Positions 11,677 to 22,199 of a stretch of DNA of 64,000 nt are shown piece after piece. This DNA is from Pampus argenteus (taxonomy: Eukaryota; Chordata; Actinopteri; Scombriformes; Stromateidae). The DNA is taken from the NCBI GenBank assembly GCA_036937835.1, contig CM072880.1, positions 11,848,501 through 11,912,500 on the forward strand, written 5' to 3'. The notes below the pieces were generated by a model, which searched no databases, had not been told where the DNA came from, and saw nothing but the letters and a program-made list of their open reading frames with translations. The translations under genes were made by a program, and so were the position numbers. How positions within the stretch are numbered: the stretch's first letter is position 1; every line of letters starts with the position of its first letter.

Positions 11677-11720
11677 GTGTGTGTGTGTGTGTCTCTGTGT
11701 GTCTCTCTGTGTGTGTCTGT
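11677..11720. repeat. (GT)n/(GTCTCT) imperfect microsatellite
   Basis: A perfect GT run followed by tgtgtgtctctctgtgtgtg-type interruptions. Confidence 0.9.
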
Positions 11721-11869
11721 ATAATCAACACAAACATATGCAGAAATGGCTGCAGAGTTTGGGGAAAACAGATGATGCTTACTTCCTCCTTTTATGAAAA
11801 CATGAACACATACAATGATAGATAGATGGCATTCTTTGTACAACCCACCCCATTAGACTCGCGTGATAT

Positions 11870-12150
11870 CCTCCCTCTCCTCCACCAAACCTCACCCAGG
11901 GGGTCAACAACAATCTAAATTTCAATTAAAGTGGAAAATGCCGCTGATAGAGCCCGAATGAATGTTGATGCCTCTTCATCTGAGCGCTCAGGCTGCTTGG
12001 GGAAAAAAAGTATTTGGGACAATTATTTCATTATCTCAAATCCGCTCACAGCGGGCCGGGGTCGCAGCCTTGGCTGAGATTAGCTGAAACCACAATTATT
12101 ATTACAATTAGAAACCAGACAGCACCAGCAGAAATGTTTGGCCCCCGGTA
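11870..12150. promoter_or_regulatory. candidate conserved non-coding element
   Basis: High-complexity sequence has ctaaatttcaattaaagtgg, a patch cgctcacagcgggccggggtc, and an ATTA-dense end (cacaattattattacaatta). A pyrimidine-rich acceptor on the minus strand near 12,180 (ccttcag) faces it, but the following frame closes after about 23 codons with no donor. I therefore favour a regulatory element over an exon. Confidence 0.33.
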
Positions 12151-13860
12151 AAACTGAATGTTAACTTAAGGCTTGAAAGCTGAAGGTGAAGAAAGGATTG
12201 AGAATGTGGAGAGGGACGGGCCAGATTTGGGAAATGTTTTTTTAATTGTCTGTTTTCCTTGTTGTTCACAGGCTACAGCATGCAAGTTATGCTTCATTGT
12301 AAAGGCTGAAGTCAAAGGAGTGCTTAATGAGTAGACAGAAAAAAAGAGGGGAAAGTGAAGCATCTCTCTACGACTACTGAACACAGATGAACTAATAACA
12401 GCAGGTATGGCATATTAATACAGCTTATGTTAACCTGTGAAGGTTTATTGGGTTGAACTGGTGAACTCTGGCCTGCTGGACCAGCTTTGGCTTTCTAAAA
12501 TAGAAATCATGCTCTGAAACTTGTATTCATTGGCTCTTTGGAGAAGAATATGAAGAGACATCTTTGAAGCCAGGAGTGAGAGGTGCACCCTGTACCTAAG
12601 TAAATCAAATTTACATTTGTATTACAAATCAAGTCCAGCTGCAATGTACTTACATCATGCCTCTCCAATTACTGTTAACAAAATAAGGGTGCACTCAGCA
12701 GTGCAGATCAAAGAGGAGAGAACACGGTGTGAAAGGATGGAGGGCTAGATGAGGTGAAAGGAGATACTAAGAGGGGAATTTCCAGGCATGTGTGGCTGCT
12801 TTAACCATCTTACTGGTGATGCCAGAGATAATAGCAAAACGTATTGTAGATTAACAAAGACGTTATGTGGTTTGTGTTTTGATCGTTGTTTTGTTTCATT
12901 GTGGTTAAGGTGTACAATGGCAGTTCTAAAAGAAAGGATGAATGTCCTAAAAGACTGATGCTAAAGCATGTATGTCCCAGGCAAAATAATCCAACATAAC
13001 ACTGTTTGTCTGTTTAGTTTAGCTCTATGTTTGTATTTTCCAACTGTTTCATCACCTCTAACTTAACCAGACTAAAGGCTTATAGGAGGAGGCCTCACTG
13101 ATGTATTTGACAAATGTAACTCTCTCTCTTAAGTAGATTTGTTTGGGGTTGCTGGAGTGTAAACCTCCCCAAATCCAATAAGAACAGGACAGAGCCGCTA
13201 ACTCTTATAACAGCTTCCACACATTGGCGATATACTACACAGTGGATGCATGGTCAGTGAACAAAACTTTCTTTTTTACGTAAGCTGTAACTTCACAAAC
13301 TAATGCCACTTAACAGTTGGTTAATGATGTGCTCCCTGCCCTTGGAGGTAACCATTGATCAGTACTGTTGGTAGTAAGGTAGTTAGCCGGGCATGCTAAT
13401 GTATGCTGTTAAACCCACTTTTTTTATATACTCCTAACACTTTATCCCTATGTTTTTGGTTGTGGAAAATGAGCAAAACGTTCAATTCTGTGTAGGAATA
13501 TCACACAAAATAATATTGAGAGATTGAAACGAAGGATACAATCGATGGTAGTAACGCTAAGTACAAACCTGTCGGTTGGAGCAGCAGCTCTTTGCGGAAA
13601 AGTACATTTATTATTCTTGTCTGAGTCCTTTTCTTCTCTTCCCTATGAAAAAGCAAGAGAACTGTGTTTGGCAAATGATCGCTAACATCGGTCTGTTCTT
13701 GCTGTGCTCTCATCCAGGCTGCAGGAGCAGATTGCATTGCAATTACATTGTCTTTGGTTTACAATATTGAAACCTGTCAAGAAAACCTTTCAACAGGTGA
13801 AAAACGGAAGCAAACTGTTTTATTTTAACGTTCATGCTGTGATGTAAATTCCCGCCAAGC
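12150..13860. other. non-coding stretch, nothing recognised
   Basis: AT-rich with scattered open frames of 60-80 codons that show no coding character. No repeats beyond homopolymers. Confidence 0.55.
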
Positions 13861-13929
13861 AACTGAAGGGCTTTACAACATGAATGCGCGCGTACACACA
13901 CAGTACAGTATATAAATGTGAATTGGTTC

Positions 13930-14155
13930 TACTTAGCAGCGCAGCTAAGATGCTATTAGGGCAGACTAGCATCAACCTGAGGGTTTTTAGTGAGGGGATA
14001 ATAATTGGAGATCTGAAGAGGTTGTCCTCAACACTAATTGACTCCCGCTTAGAAGTGCGACAGTTTCCCCGCTGGCTCCTATCGATAGTTGATATTAATG
14101 TCGCGATGAGGTTGCAGAGATGCCATTTAGAGATGGCGGCATAACTAGTTTTTGA
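13930..14155. promoter_or_regulatory. candidate conserved non-coding element with YY1-like site
   Basis: A complex block includes ggataataattggagatc, a HNF6/Cut-like cctatcgatagttgat and a YY1-like agatggcggc at 14131-14140. An open frame (13884-14144) crosses it but starts upstream in different-texture sequence and has no splice context. Confidence 0.33.
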
Positions 14156-14224
14156 TTTGTTTCACAGCAGGCAACGAAATGGAATGAGGTCTCCAATGCT
14201 TGCGTATATGTGTGCATCTCCAGC

Positions 14225-14350
14225 ACCAGGAACACATAATGATAATCAGAGTCATAACATTAGCGTCTAGGCGTGATAATGTTTGCAGCAGCGGCGTAAG
14301 CGAGAGCTAATGGGAACATAATGACTGCAGGTCTGTTTGCTGGGAGGTGG
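14225..14350. promoter_or_regulatory. candidate conserved non-coding element
   Basis: Contains cataacattagcgtctagg, cgtgataatgtttgcagc and gcggcgtaagcgagagctaa. CG-containing and unlike the flanks, it is probably part of the same regulatory block as 13,930-14,155. Confidence 0.25.
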
Positions 14351-14449
14351 GATTGGTTTGGTGTGCTGGAGGATGCTTTGACAAAGAGAAACCAATCTCA
14401 ATGTAGAACTAGAAGGAAACTGATGCCTGGCTGCTCTGTAAACCTCTTT

Positions 14450-14475
14450 CATTCATCATTCATCATTCATCATTC
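14450..14475. repeat. (ATTCATC)n short tandem repeat
   Basis: About three and a half units of a 7-bp motif. Confidence 0.85.
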
Positions 14476-14479
14476 TTCA

Positions 14480-15180
14480 ATCAGTAGGTGCAGTTTTGTT
14501 CCAACACTGAGTTTATATTACACATATTAATGCATCAGTGAGATCCAATCCAATTTTACTCTTCATATTGTCATAGAATAGCTAACATAGCCTAGCTAAG
14601 CACGGAGACGCAGGACTGATTGGAGAGAAAATTTCCTGGTGTTGTCGGCGAAACCGTCAACAGTCCCCCAAAGCTGGGAAGTCAGAAGAATTATTGCAAA
14701 CTTCATCACCCCATTCCCATAAAAATCATCAAATTCAGATCCACTGTAAGGAGCACAAATCAATGAGTAGCTATTAAAGTTATCCTCGAAAGATACATGT
14801 TTTATTGTATTGTGTACATGCCAGCTACTCACTACTGCAGGAATGTTCAGTAACTGCGCATATTTACAGACCAAGGGACTTCTTTAAACCTAATATTCCT
14901 TCAGCTGCAGTTGATTGCAAAATAACAAAGATCCTTGCATATGGCATCCACGCGTTCTTAGAAGTGTTTTGGCTCATAATTATGACAGCATAAAACATAC
15001 AATCCTGGTCAGACTGAATAATTCTCTCAATAAAAACTAGGGAATAGTAATGAAAGGGAAATGATATATTAGGTGGTCAGGGATGAAACTCAAGCATATC
15101 AGAGATTAATAAAAGGCAATTTTCTAGCAAAGCAAATATTTGTCATATGTGTTGGAAGGTGAACGTTACACTGTGCTCAA
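14480..15180. other. non-coding stretch
   Basis: No gene. Composition is mixed. A minus-strand frame at 14596-14874 is open but has no splice signals or recognisable product. Confidence 0.5.
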
Positions 15181-15184
15181 TCCA

Positions 15185-15545
15185 TGACTTTTGTCATTGT
15201 TCTCCAGTCATTTTTTTCACCCTGCGTCTTTTTTTCTTTCTTTACATGTTAATTAGCAGTCAAAGCTGTCACCAGTGATCGCACGTTATATGGAAGTCAT
15301 GCAGTGTTGCTGAGATAATCAAGCTCGATTGAAGTGGATGCAGCATGTCAACTTTCCATCACCTCCTGATTAGTAAGCTTTCTAACAGAGTTGACAAGAG
15401 GCGGAAGAAGTCATTATCAGACTTTAGTAATATGAAATTAAAGTGAAATGAGTTGTCTGTTTTATTGATGGGAGAAGCAAATTGCAATACCGGAAATTAT
15501 CAATCTTAAATCACCTCTTGACACGTGTGCATGGAGTAACACACT
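15185..15545. promoter_or_regulatory. candidate conserved non-coding element
   Basis: A long complex block contains acatgttaattagcagtc, agtgatcgcacgttatatgg, gagataatcaagctcgattg, tcctgattagtaagctttc and gaccgg-free AT-balanced sequence, ending in cacgtgtgcatgg (E-box CACGTG). It is closed in all frames. Its length and motif density make it one of the better enhancer candidates here. Confidence 0.38.
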
Positions 15546-16780
15546 CGTATTCAAACAAAATCAAGACGTGAATGGACTGTTCATAGTTACTGTAGCGTTG
15601 GGGTTGGTAGTCATCACTAGGTAAGAGAGGGTTTTTTTATTTAGCCCATGGAAAAACTTATTAACCTATTTCACAATTGCAAAAACTTCAGCGAAAGTGA
15701 AATTGTACCGGTAACTAATATATATATATTTTTAAGGAATGTTAACATATAGATGTTGATGGCTTTCTTATAGCACGTTTGCAACACATGCAAGAAAAGT
15801 TAAAATGCTACTGTACACTAAATAAAAAGCATGATTTCAGTTTAACGGATGCTTAACAGTGTCGTTAGGTCATAATTGGTCATTAAAGAGCACAGAAAGC
15901 TGGTAATGCCATCTGTCACATTTATCACCGAGTCATCTGTGTCAGCTAAATGTCAGCACTCATGTTTTGATTTGTCAGCACTATCGGAGACAGCAGTGAG
16001 TTGAACTAATCTGTATGTTAAAGTAGTAGCAAGAAAATATTTGTAGTTGGTTCCCTTTGTGAAGCAAGAAGAAATGCACCTTGTTTCTACAACAGATCCG
16101 ATCCCACTGCTCCACTTCGTTGAGATACTTGATTTTATATTGATTGATTAGCTGGGGGGGAAAGCAGTTGATGATGTATTACTAATAAGTAAATGTTTCT
16201 AGTAACACTTTTTTTTCTAATTGTTAGGGGGCTCTTTCTCACCAAAGAATTCCCAGTCTTTCTGTGTGTTAATAGGCAGCAGCAGTTGCAGTTTCTATAT
16301 ATGAATCAATCATCAATTATGCAGCCACAATAAGAGGGATGACAATATGCATAGTGATATGGTTAAAAAATTCAAAGTTTTCAACTTTTCTGATTTGGTG
16401 AAACAATCCAATGTTAAGATTATCCTCCAGTTTTCTGTGGCGGTATCATCAGCACGTTATAAATCCAGCCCACACATTTCTGTTCGCTCATTGTGGTTCT
16501 GGTCAAGCATTTGGTTGGGTTACACCAATAATCAGTTGGCTTTTTACCAGTCAGTGCTGCACACCAAATATTGAATTGTGGCATAGCTCATTAATTACAG
16601 CAATCAATGATTTTCAGTTTCCAAGTTTTCACAAAAGACATATATGTCTCGGTTGTTCACTGATGCTCTTGTTACCGACCTGAAGTCAGCATCTGATCAT
16701 AAGTCAAATCTTCTCTAACACGTGATTCCTGTGTGAATGAATCACTGTTTCGTTGATTAACTTTTGAGATGGCAACATGC
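15546..16780. other. non-coding stretch
   Basis: AT-rich sequence including a short TATA run at about 15,718-15,730 and a G-run at about 16,155. Nothing coding or recognisably repetitive. Confidence 0.55.
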
Positions 16781-16789
16781 CTGGCTCTC

Positions 16790-17065
16790 TATAGTGCATT
16801 TCTGCTAATTAATTATTAAGTCTTAGCAATATGGATGTGGAGTGCTAATGAGATGGCACCCCCTGCTTTGGCCCCCCTCCCATCTGCAGCAGTGCCAGGC
16901 CTTAGTGAAGGTTTTAAAAGCACGCCGATGGCTGACACGTGCCCCTGACTCAGCTGCCAATGAGGCTCCAGTCATTGATTCAATTTGGCTGTGAAATGGA
17001 ATCATCTTTTTTTCCCAGTGTCATATTAAATCTGCTGGGGTAATAATAGGTGTTTGAGCTGGCTG
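16790..17065. promoter_or_regulatory. candidate conserved non-coding element
   Basis: Opens with gctaattaattattaag, then a CG-poor but GC-balanced core (gcaccccctgctttggccc, ctgacacgtgcccctgactc with E-box CACGTG) and ends in tcatattaaatctgc. No simple repeats. The minus-strand frame 16823-17005 is open but lacks an acceptor/donor pair. Confidence 0.4.
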
Positions 17066-17340
17066 TAGTCTGAGAACATGACTGTTTATCAGTAATGACC
17101 AGCAGTTTGCCCATATGAGAGCACACACTGCTCAGCATACACCAATATTGCCCCCAATCGCTTCCCACCATTACCCTCCTCATCACTCCATCCTTACATC
17201 TATATCTTCTCCTTTCAATAACCCTTCCCTCTCCCTCCCCCTTTCTCTTCCCCTGCCTCATTTCCTCTTTTACTCCAAATGGTGCCATCAGTCTTTATTG
17301 AGGCCATTGCCCAGGCTCATCACGCAAAGCACCACTGGCT

Positions 17341-17412
17341 GCAGCTGAATGCATCTCAATGCAGCTGAATGCATCTCAATGCAGCTGAATGCATCTCAAT
17401 GCATCTCTATGG
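17341..17412. repeat. 20-bp minisatellite, three perfect copies
   Basis: The unit gcagctgaatgcatctcaat occurs three times without mismatch (17341-17400), followed by a partial unit. Each unit carries a CAGCTG E-box and an ATGCAT palindrome, giving three evenly spaced copies of each. Confidence 0.97.
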
Positions 17413-17911
17413 GCTACCAGTGAGAGCCAGGGGGCAGGCTGGAGGATACATCTGCCATGAAACTAATGCACTGTCTCAACACTCACCACTGTGGCCTGGA
17501 CAGTCCCCTGAGGGGTCTACACACACATACACACACAGGAAATCAAGTTTGTAGACATTGCGTATGTGCACAATGAAAATTTATTTGTATAGGTGATACC
17601 TAAACAATGAAGAATATATAGACATGCACACAAATACAGAGAGTCAGGCGTGCACTGGGACACCCTTGGTCCCTCCACTGTCTCCTCTTATGTTCGCTTC
17701 GAAATCCAGACGACCGGCCCATTTTCCAGCAAGCATCTGGAATACAAAAACACCATCAACCCTCTGGCCACCCGTTCTCTGCCAAGATATTTTTTTTTCC
17801 TTCCAACAGCTTCTTCTGTTTGCCTCTCCTTCCCTGAGCTTTATCTACCTCACATCATTGTAAATTGCCTCCTTTGTGAAATATACAGTGTGAGATGAAG
17901 AGATTCTTAAA

Positions 17912-17941
17912 AACACACACACACACACACATATACACACA
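17912..17941. repeat. (CA)n microsatellite
   Basis: CA run of about 30 bp with an ATAT interruption. Confidence 0.9.
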
Positions 17942-19104
17942 CTTGGGGGATTTTGTGGGCATACTGGGAGTGCTGCAGCTGTCATCCTAACAATGATAAA
18001 TTGCAAAGAGACAGGTTGAGATGGTTTTGTCTTTGTTGCAATGGCATCAATTTACCCCCTGAGCAGAACAGTGATAATGCCTTTAATGGCTCAATCTCCA
18101 TCAACATCATGAGCAAAACATGCACAGGCATGCGTGTGCCCGAGACGCACATACACAAAATTACTGTCTCGTCCATATGCCACGATTCCCACATCCCCCT
18201 CCTCTCTTTCCTCCTCCCTCTTGTATCTGTGTTCTCATCCAGTTTTTGTTCCACATCGTCTTTTGATGTCAAGGCCACCTTAATGAATGTCTCTCCCCTC
18301 ATGCATCCTACTTTCCAAGAGCAACGTGGAAGGAAAGATGTCATAGATCAACAAATGTTGAGACAGCAGGTTGAGGGAGAGAACACTGCAAAAAATGTCA
18401 GTAGGTTTCCTATTAATTTTAAAGGAGTTCAGCATGTTTTATATTTTGCATCCCTTTACGGGGTCTAGTAAAATTAACCAGACTTGGAGATACATTCCAT
18501 GAGAAACGGACACATTTTTTTTAGAATTGCATCTGATCAGTTATTAACTTTGATAGCAGGTCCAGTTTCACCCAACTGAATGCAATTGGATGAAAAGAGA
18601 CAAAACTCCCTCTAAAATTAGACTCACCTGATGTGGACTCATCTGCCTGTGTTGTTTCATTTGTGTTCAAAGTGCACAGTGGCCTAACTACATCAGCAGC
18701 ACAAAGAAAAAGATCCTCAGAACAGGGTTAGCCTTGGAAATAAACAAGGTTGGAAATTTATCATATCGCTTGTTTTTTAACCATTTTACAGGTCATCAGG
18801 AAAATGAACAGTTTGATCCGTAACCATCTATTTGTATTCAAACTTCACAACATGCTGCACCTTGTCCTCCAGCAGGGGGAGTTCCTAAAATATCAGTCTA
18901 ACCAGTCAACCATGTCACCTGGAAATTACATTCATATACCACTTTTGTTGTGTTGGCAAATGTAAACGCTGCCTGCAATATGATCACACATTGTGTTTTT
19001 TGAATGAATTAAGCATTATATTTATACATTATAAATTATATTATAGATACAGTGTAATGCATACATATATTTATTCACTAGAGGATATTGTACTGCACGA
19101 TCAG

Positions 19105-19262
19105 ACATTTTGGTGAAAAGAAACTAGGTACGCCATAAATAAACATTTCACTCATATGTTCAATTTTAACATTTTTGCAACTTGATATGTTGATTAACAA
19201 CATTTTCTTATTATGTTGAGAGAAAACGTAATTCAGCCACCATTACATTTTCACCAAAATGT
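19105..19262. repeat. perfect 15-bp inverted repeat, arms 128 bp apart
   Basis: acattttggtgaaaa (19105-19119) and ttttcaccaaaatgt (19248-19262) are exact reverse complements. A further caccaaaata lies at about 19,396. The arms could be termini of a small element, but sequence just outside them does not extend the match. Confidence 0.7.
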
Positions 19263-20559
19263 ATTTGCTGTTGCAATTTAGTTTGTATATATACGTAATT
19301 TCTAGGAGACATGGTTGACTAGTTGTATGCCATTAGTATCTATACTGTTGTTCTCTGAGAAAACTAGCAAGGCGTACTGAACGGATAATAATGTCACCAA
19401 AATATTTGGTAAACATACGGCTGTTTGCTGACTTTTTAAAATACAACTATATAGTTATGTTAGCTTATCATTCAAGTGAAGCAGCAAGGAGGAACCGCAA
19501 ATTAACACAACAATGTCTGTTCTACATTATAGTTCAGGATTAGGCTACGTCGGTTGCCTTTAAATGTACTCAAACAAATTACGTGTTGGTTAATTTTTTT
19601 TTCAGTAACAGCTTTGCACAGTAGGTTGTATTAAACTAGAACGGTGGATATCTTTTGCAGCTCGTGAGACATAGTGAGAACAAGAGAGAGAGAGGAGGAG
19701 GAGGAAATGGTCCCAGCCGACCTCTCACTCAAAGCCAAAGAGACAGTAAAAACTCATCTGTGTTTGTGTGCTTGGCAGCGGGCAGACCTTGTGTACACAC
19801 AGCCACGGAGGCCTAATAATATTTTCCAAAGGAGATGAATCTGTTTTTCTTTTTGTGGTTGCTTAGACGAACCTCAAACCCTTTTCTTTTTTTTTTTGCT
19901 GAACTAATGGAACAGATGGGGTGTGTGTTGTTAACGCTGGCTCCCAGCAGCAGCCCTACTTTCAGGAAAGTGGTGTCATTTAGTTTAGTGAAATCAGTTG
20001 GTGTCACAGGACTGACAGAGGAATAGGTGCACAGGCAAATTAACACCGAGATCAGATGCCTTTATTTTAGTCCAGAGCTTAAAAAGAACTTTTGACAGAT
20101 TTTAAGTTTTAATATCAAAGCTATCAATGACTAAACACACATCAGAATGTATTTAGGGCACATTACTGTGAAGTGAATGTGTAACATCACAGTTGTTTTG
20201 TTACAGCCCCAATTTCTGATTTAGTCTGACAAACCAGGTGGATGCATGCATGTATTTTTTGCTTTCTGCTGCTTTAATGTGGAGAGTGTTAATGTAATAC
20301 ATCTGCGTGATAATGGTATACATAATTATCACTGTGTAGGAGGTGTAACTTTTAAAATGGATGTTGAAATGGATCAATATCATATCAGTTGGCACTTAAA
20401 TATAATTTCAGTCTCTTAAGGGAGCCATCTTATTGGATTGTGACCAATTATTACAATTACAATACATACATAATTGTTTCTTTAACGTCATCAGTCGTCA
20501 CAGAGTACGACCTCACTAGGGATTCAGACTCGGCTCCACATGATTTCAGTAAGTCAATA

Positions 20560-20960
20560 TTGTCAGACAAGAAAAGTTACTGCTGAGAATGAGGCAGGTA
20601 GATTTACTGCTTAAACACCGGCGCCCTGCCATTACAGCAGGAGGAGATCGTTTTGCCCAAGGGCATTCAGTCCATAATGCATTGGCAGCACAGGCCTGGT
20701 TACCTTTACCCAACCTCATAATGAGTAACTGGTTGCCGGCTGGTGGGGGAACAGGGGAATTCAGAGAAACCTGATTGAAAGTCAATGGAATAGAATGAGT
20801 CCGATTGATCTCTGTCGACAATACACAGTGGGAGAGCACACACAGGCTGCCAAACTGACCCCATTTAGCTATAATGTGTAAAGCCCCAGTTATTGAATCA
20901 CCCTTCCACACACAAGTCATTATGCCAAACTGTCCTGCAAATCAAATAACTCGGGCCTGA
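20560..20960. promoter_or_regulatory. candidate conserved non-coding element
   Basis: A GC-balanced 400-bp block has caccggcgccctgccattac, cccaagggcattcagtcc, aacctcataatgagtaac and ctgattgaaagtcaatgg. The minus-strand frame 20546-20920 is open over 124 codons without a donor/acceptor pair. Two-strand openness and absence of codon bias argue against coding. Confidence 0.38.
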
Positions 20961-21670
20961 CGGCAAGGCTGAGTGCAAAGATGGTGAAAGGCTGTTTGAA
21001 AGTACAGAACGAGGAGGCGAGAAAAAAAAAAAAAGAGATGGTAACATTATTATTACAATTCCCACGATAAGACATTACTGGGTTTTTATTTTTTTGTGAT
21101 TTAGTACTTTCAGTGGTTTAATTTAAACAGTTTGCTATCATGACCCCCTGTAAACAGTGCAATGACGTTAACTTTACTAAGAAATTATACTTATCTTAAT
21201 TTTCATCAGGATCAGTAGTCTCCACTTTTGCTTTACTCAGACATGCTCTCAGCTTAATCTAGAGCTGAGATGAAGTGGCATTTATTATTTTTTTTTTTTA
21301 TAGCACCAAAACAAGACAGGAAGAACAGCTATTTGACTTTGGTGATCACCCATACAGAAATATTCGTTTTTGTTGTTGTTTTTAGTTTTTTTTAGGGTAT
21401 ACCAGTAAAGGAATGATGAGAGTGAAATTATCATTTGTGACTTTTTGTCGTTCCGTATTTGACGCTAGTGAAAATGTGTCCAGTACTATTTTCTCTCAAA
21501 CAAACTGGTCTGTCAGCTGCTACGGGAAATGAAATATCAGAATCATCTTTAGAAGGGACCTAGAGCTCCTTAAAAAGTAATATAAAATCTCTAGTGAAGT
21601 TGCTATAAATTGAATTATTATTTTATTATCATTAGCAACAAGGTAGTTCAAAGCCCATAAAATCTTAAAT
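20960..21670. other. non-coding stretch
   Basis: AT-rich, with homopolymer A at 21,022-21,034 and T at 21,288-21,299. No features recognised. Confidence 0.6.
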
Positions 21671-21671
21671 C

Positions 21672-21935
21672 ATTTGGGAAATATGCTTATTATTAGTATT
21701 AGTGTTACTTTAAATTTAGTATTAATGAGTGTTAAATGATAAGATCCATTGGTGAATATGAAGCTAGCGCTAGCAGCTGATTAATCTGTACAACCACCAC
21801 AGTGTAAAGACGTTGTTTTATGGGGGACTTATGTCCCGTGTGAAGTCTCGTCATCATCACAAGTTTTCAGGCACTGGCGGAGATTTCAGGAAGTGACTGT
21901 TACTGGCCAAGAAACAAGCAGGGATGTATTAAGGA
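21672..21935 (+). repeat. teleost interspersed repeat (gaatatgaagctagcgctag family)
   Basis: Contains tttgggaaatatgcttatt, tgaatatgaagctagcgcta, gcagctgattaatctgtaca, gtgtaaagacgttgttttat and ggccaagaaacaagcag in the order remembered for a very common percomorph repeat. The usual 'gcttagcataaagactggaaac' section is missing, so this copy has an internal deletion. Related pieces lie at 39,105 and 39,475. Confidence 0.65.
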
Positions 21936-21944
21936 GAACTGGAC

Positions 21945-22195
21945 ACAGCGTTCAAAGATGGTGTCCATTGATTTCTATTAAAATTGCTTAGTGGTGCATG
22001 AAGTCTAAAAAGTCTACAGTGTTTCCAAAATGTAATCAGTGTTTTACAGCTGTTCCGTTTTCAATGATTGTGTTTGGGGAAAAATGCTTTTTGGGCCATT
22101 GTGCGTCACATGACAGACCCGGAAGTTGTAATTACATAGTTTTGGCCAGTATTTCAGATTGGCTTCACAGCCCAGCGCTGTTCCTAAGGGCTTAA
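21945..22195 (+). repeat. possible interspersed repeat copy
   Basis: Phrases such as aagatggtgtccattgattt, attgcttagtggtgcatgaa, gtgcgtcacatgacagaccc and cggaagttgtaattacatag resemble a dispersed fish repeat by memory. No termini could be defined. It directly follows the repeat at 21,672-21,935. Confidence 0.35.
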
Positions 22196-22199
22196 AAAT

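Larger units (their letters stand above)
9720..11850. other. non-coding stretch with microsatellites
   Basis: No supportable gene. The block around 10,580-10,670 (ctgatctgatatactggctt, gatatcagtgccaatacaga) may be a worn interspersed repeat. Short frames at 10,680-11,019 lack start or splice context. Confidence 0.5.
17420..20550. other. non-coding stretch
   Basis: No supportable gene. The 171-codon plus-strand frame at 17953-18468 is the longest in the window but overlaps a 120-codon antisense frame. It has non-coding amino-acid use and no splice or promoter context. A CA repeat lies at 17,912 and a 15-bp inverted repeat at 19,105/19,248. Confidence 0.5.

Noticed and set aside
12060..12192. 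Minus-strand exon suggested by a very good acceptor near 12,180
   Set aside because: The only open frame after it closes after about 23 codons and no donor follows.
17953..18468. 171-codon plus-strand open frame, the longest in the window
   Set aside because: It overlaps a 120-codon antisense frame, has no start context, splice sites or family resemblance, and has irregular amino-acid use. It is best explained as a chance frame.
20546..20920. 124-codon minus-strand open frame
   Set aside because: No donor/acceptor pair, no codon bias, and the opposite strand is partly open. Treated as a possible regulatory element instead.
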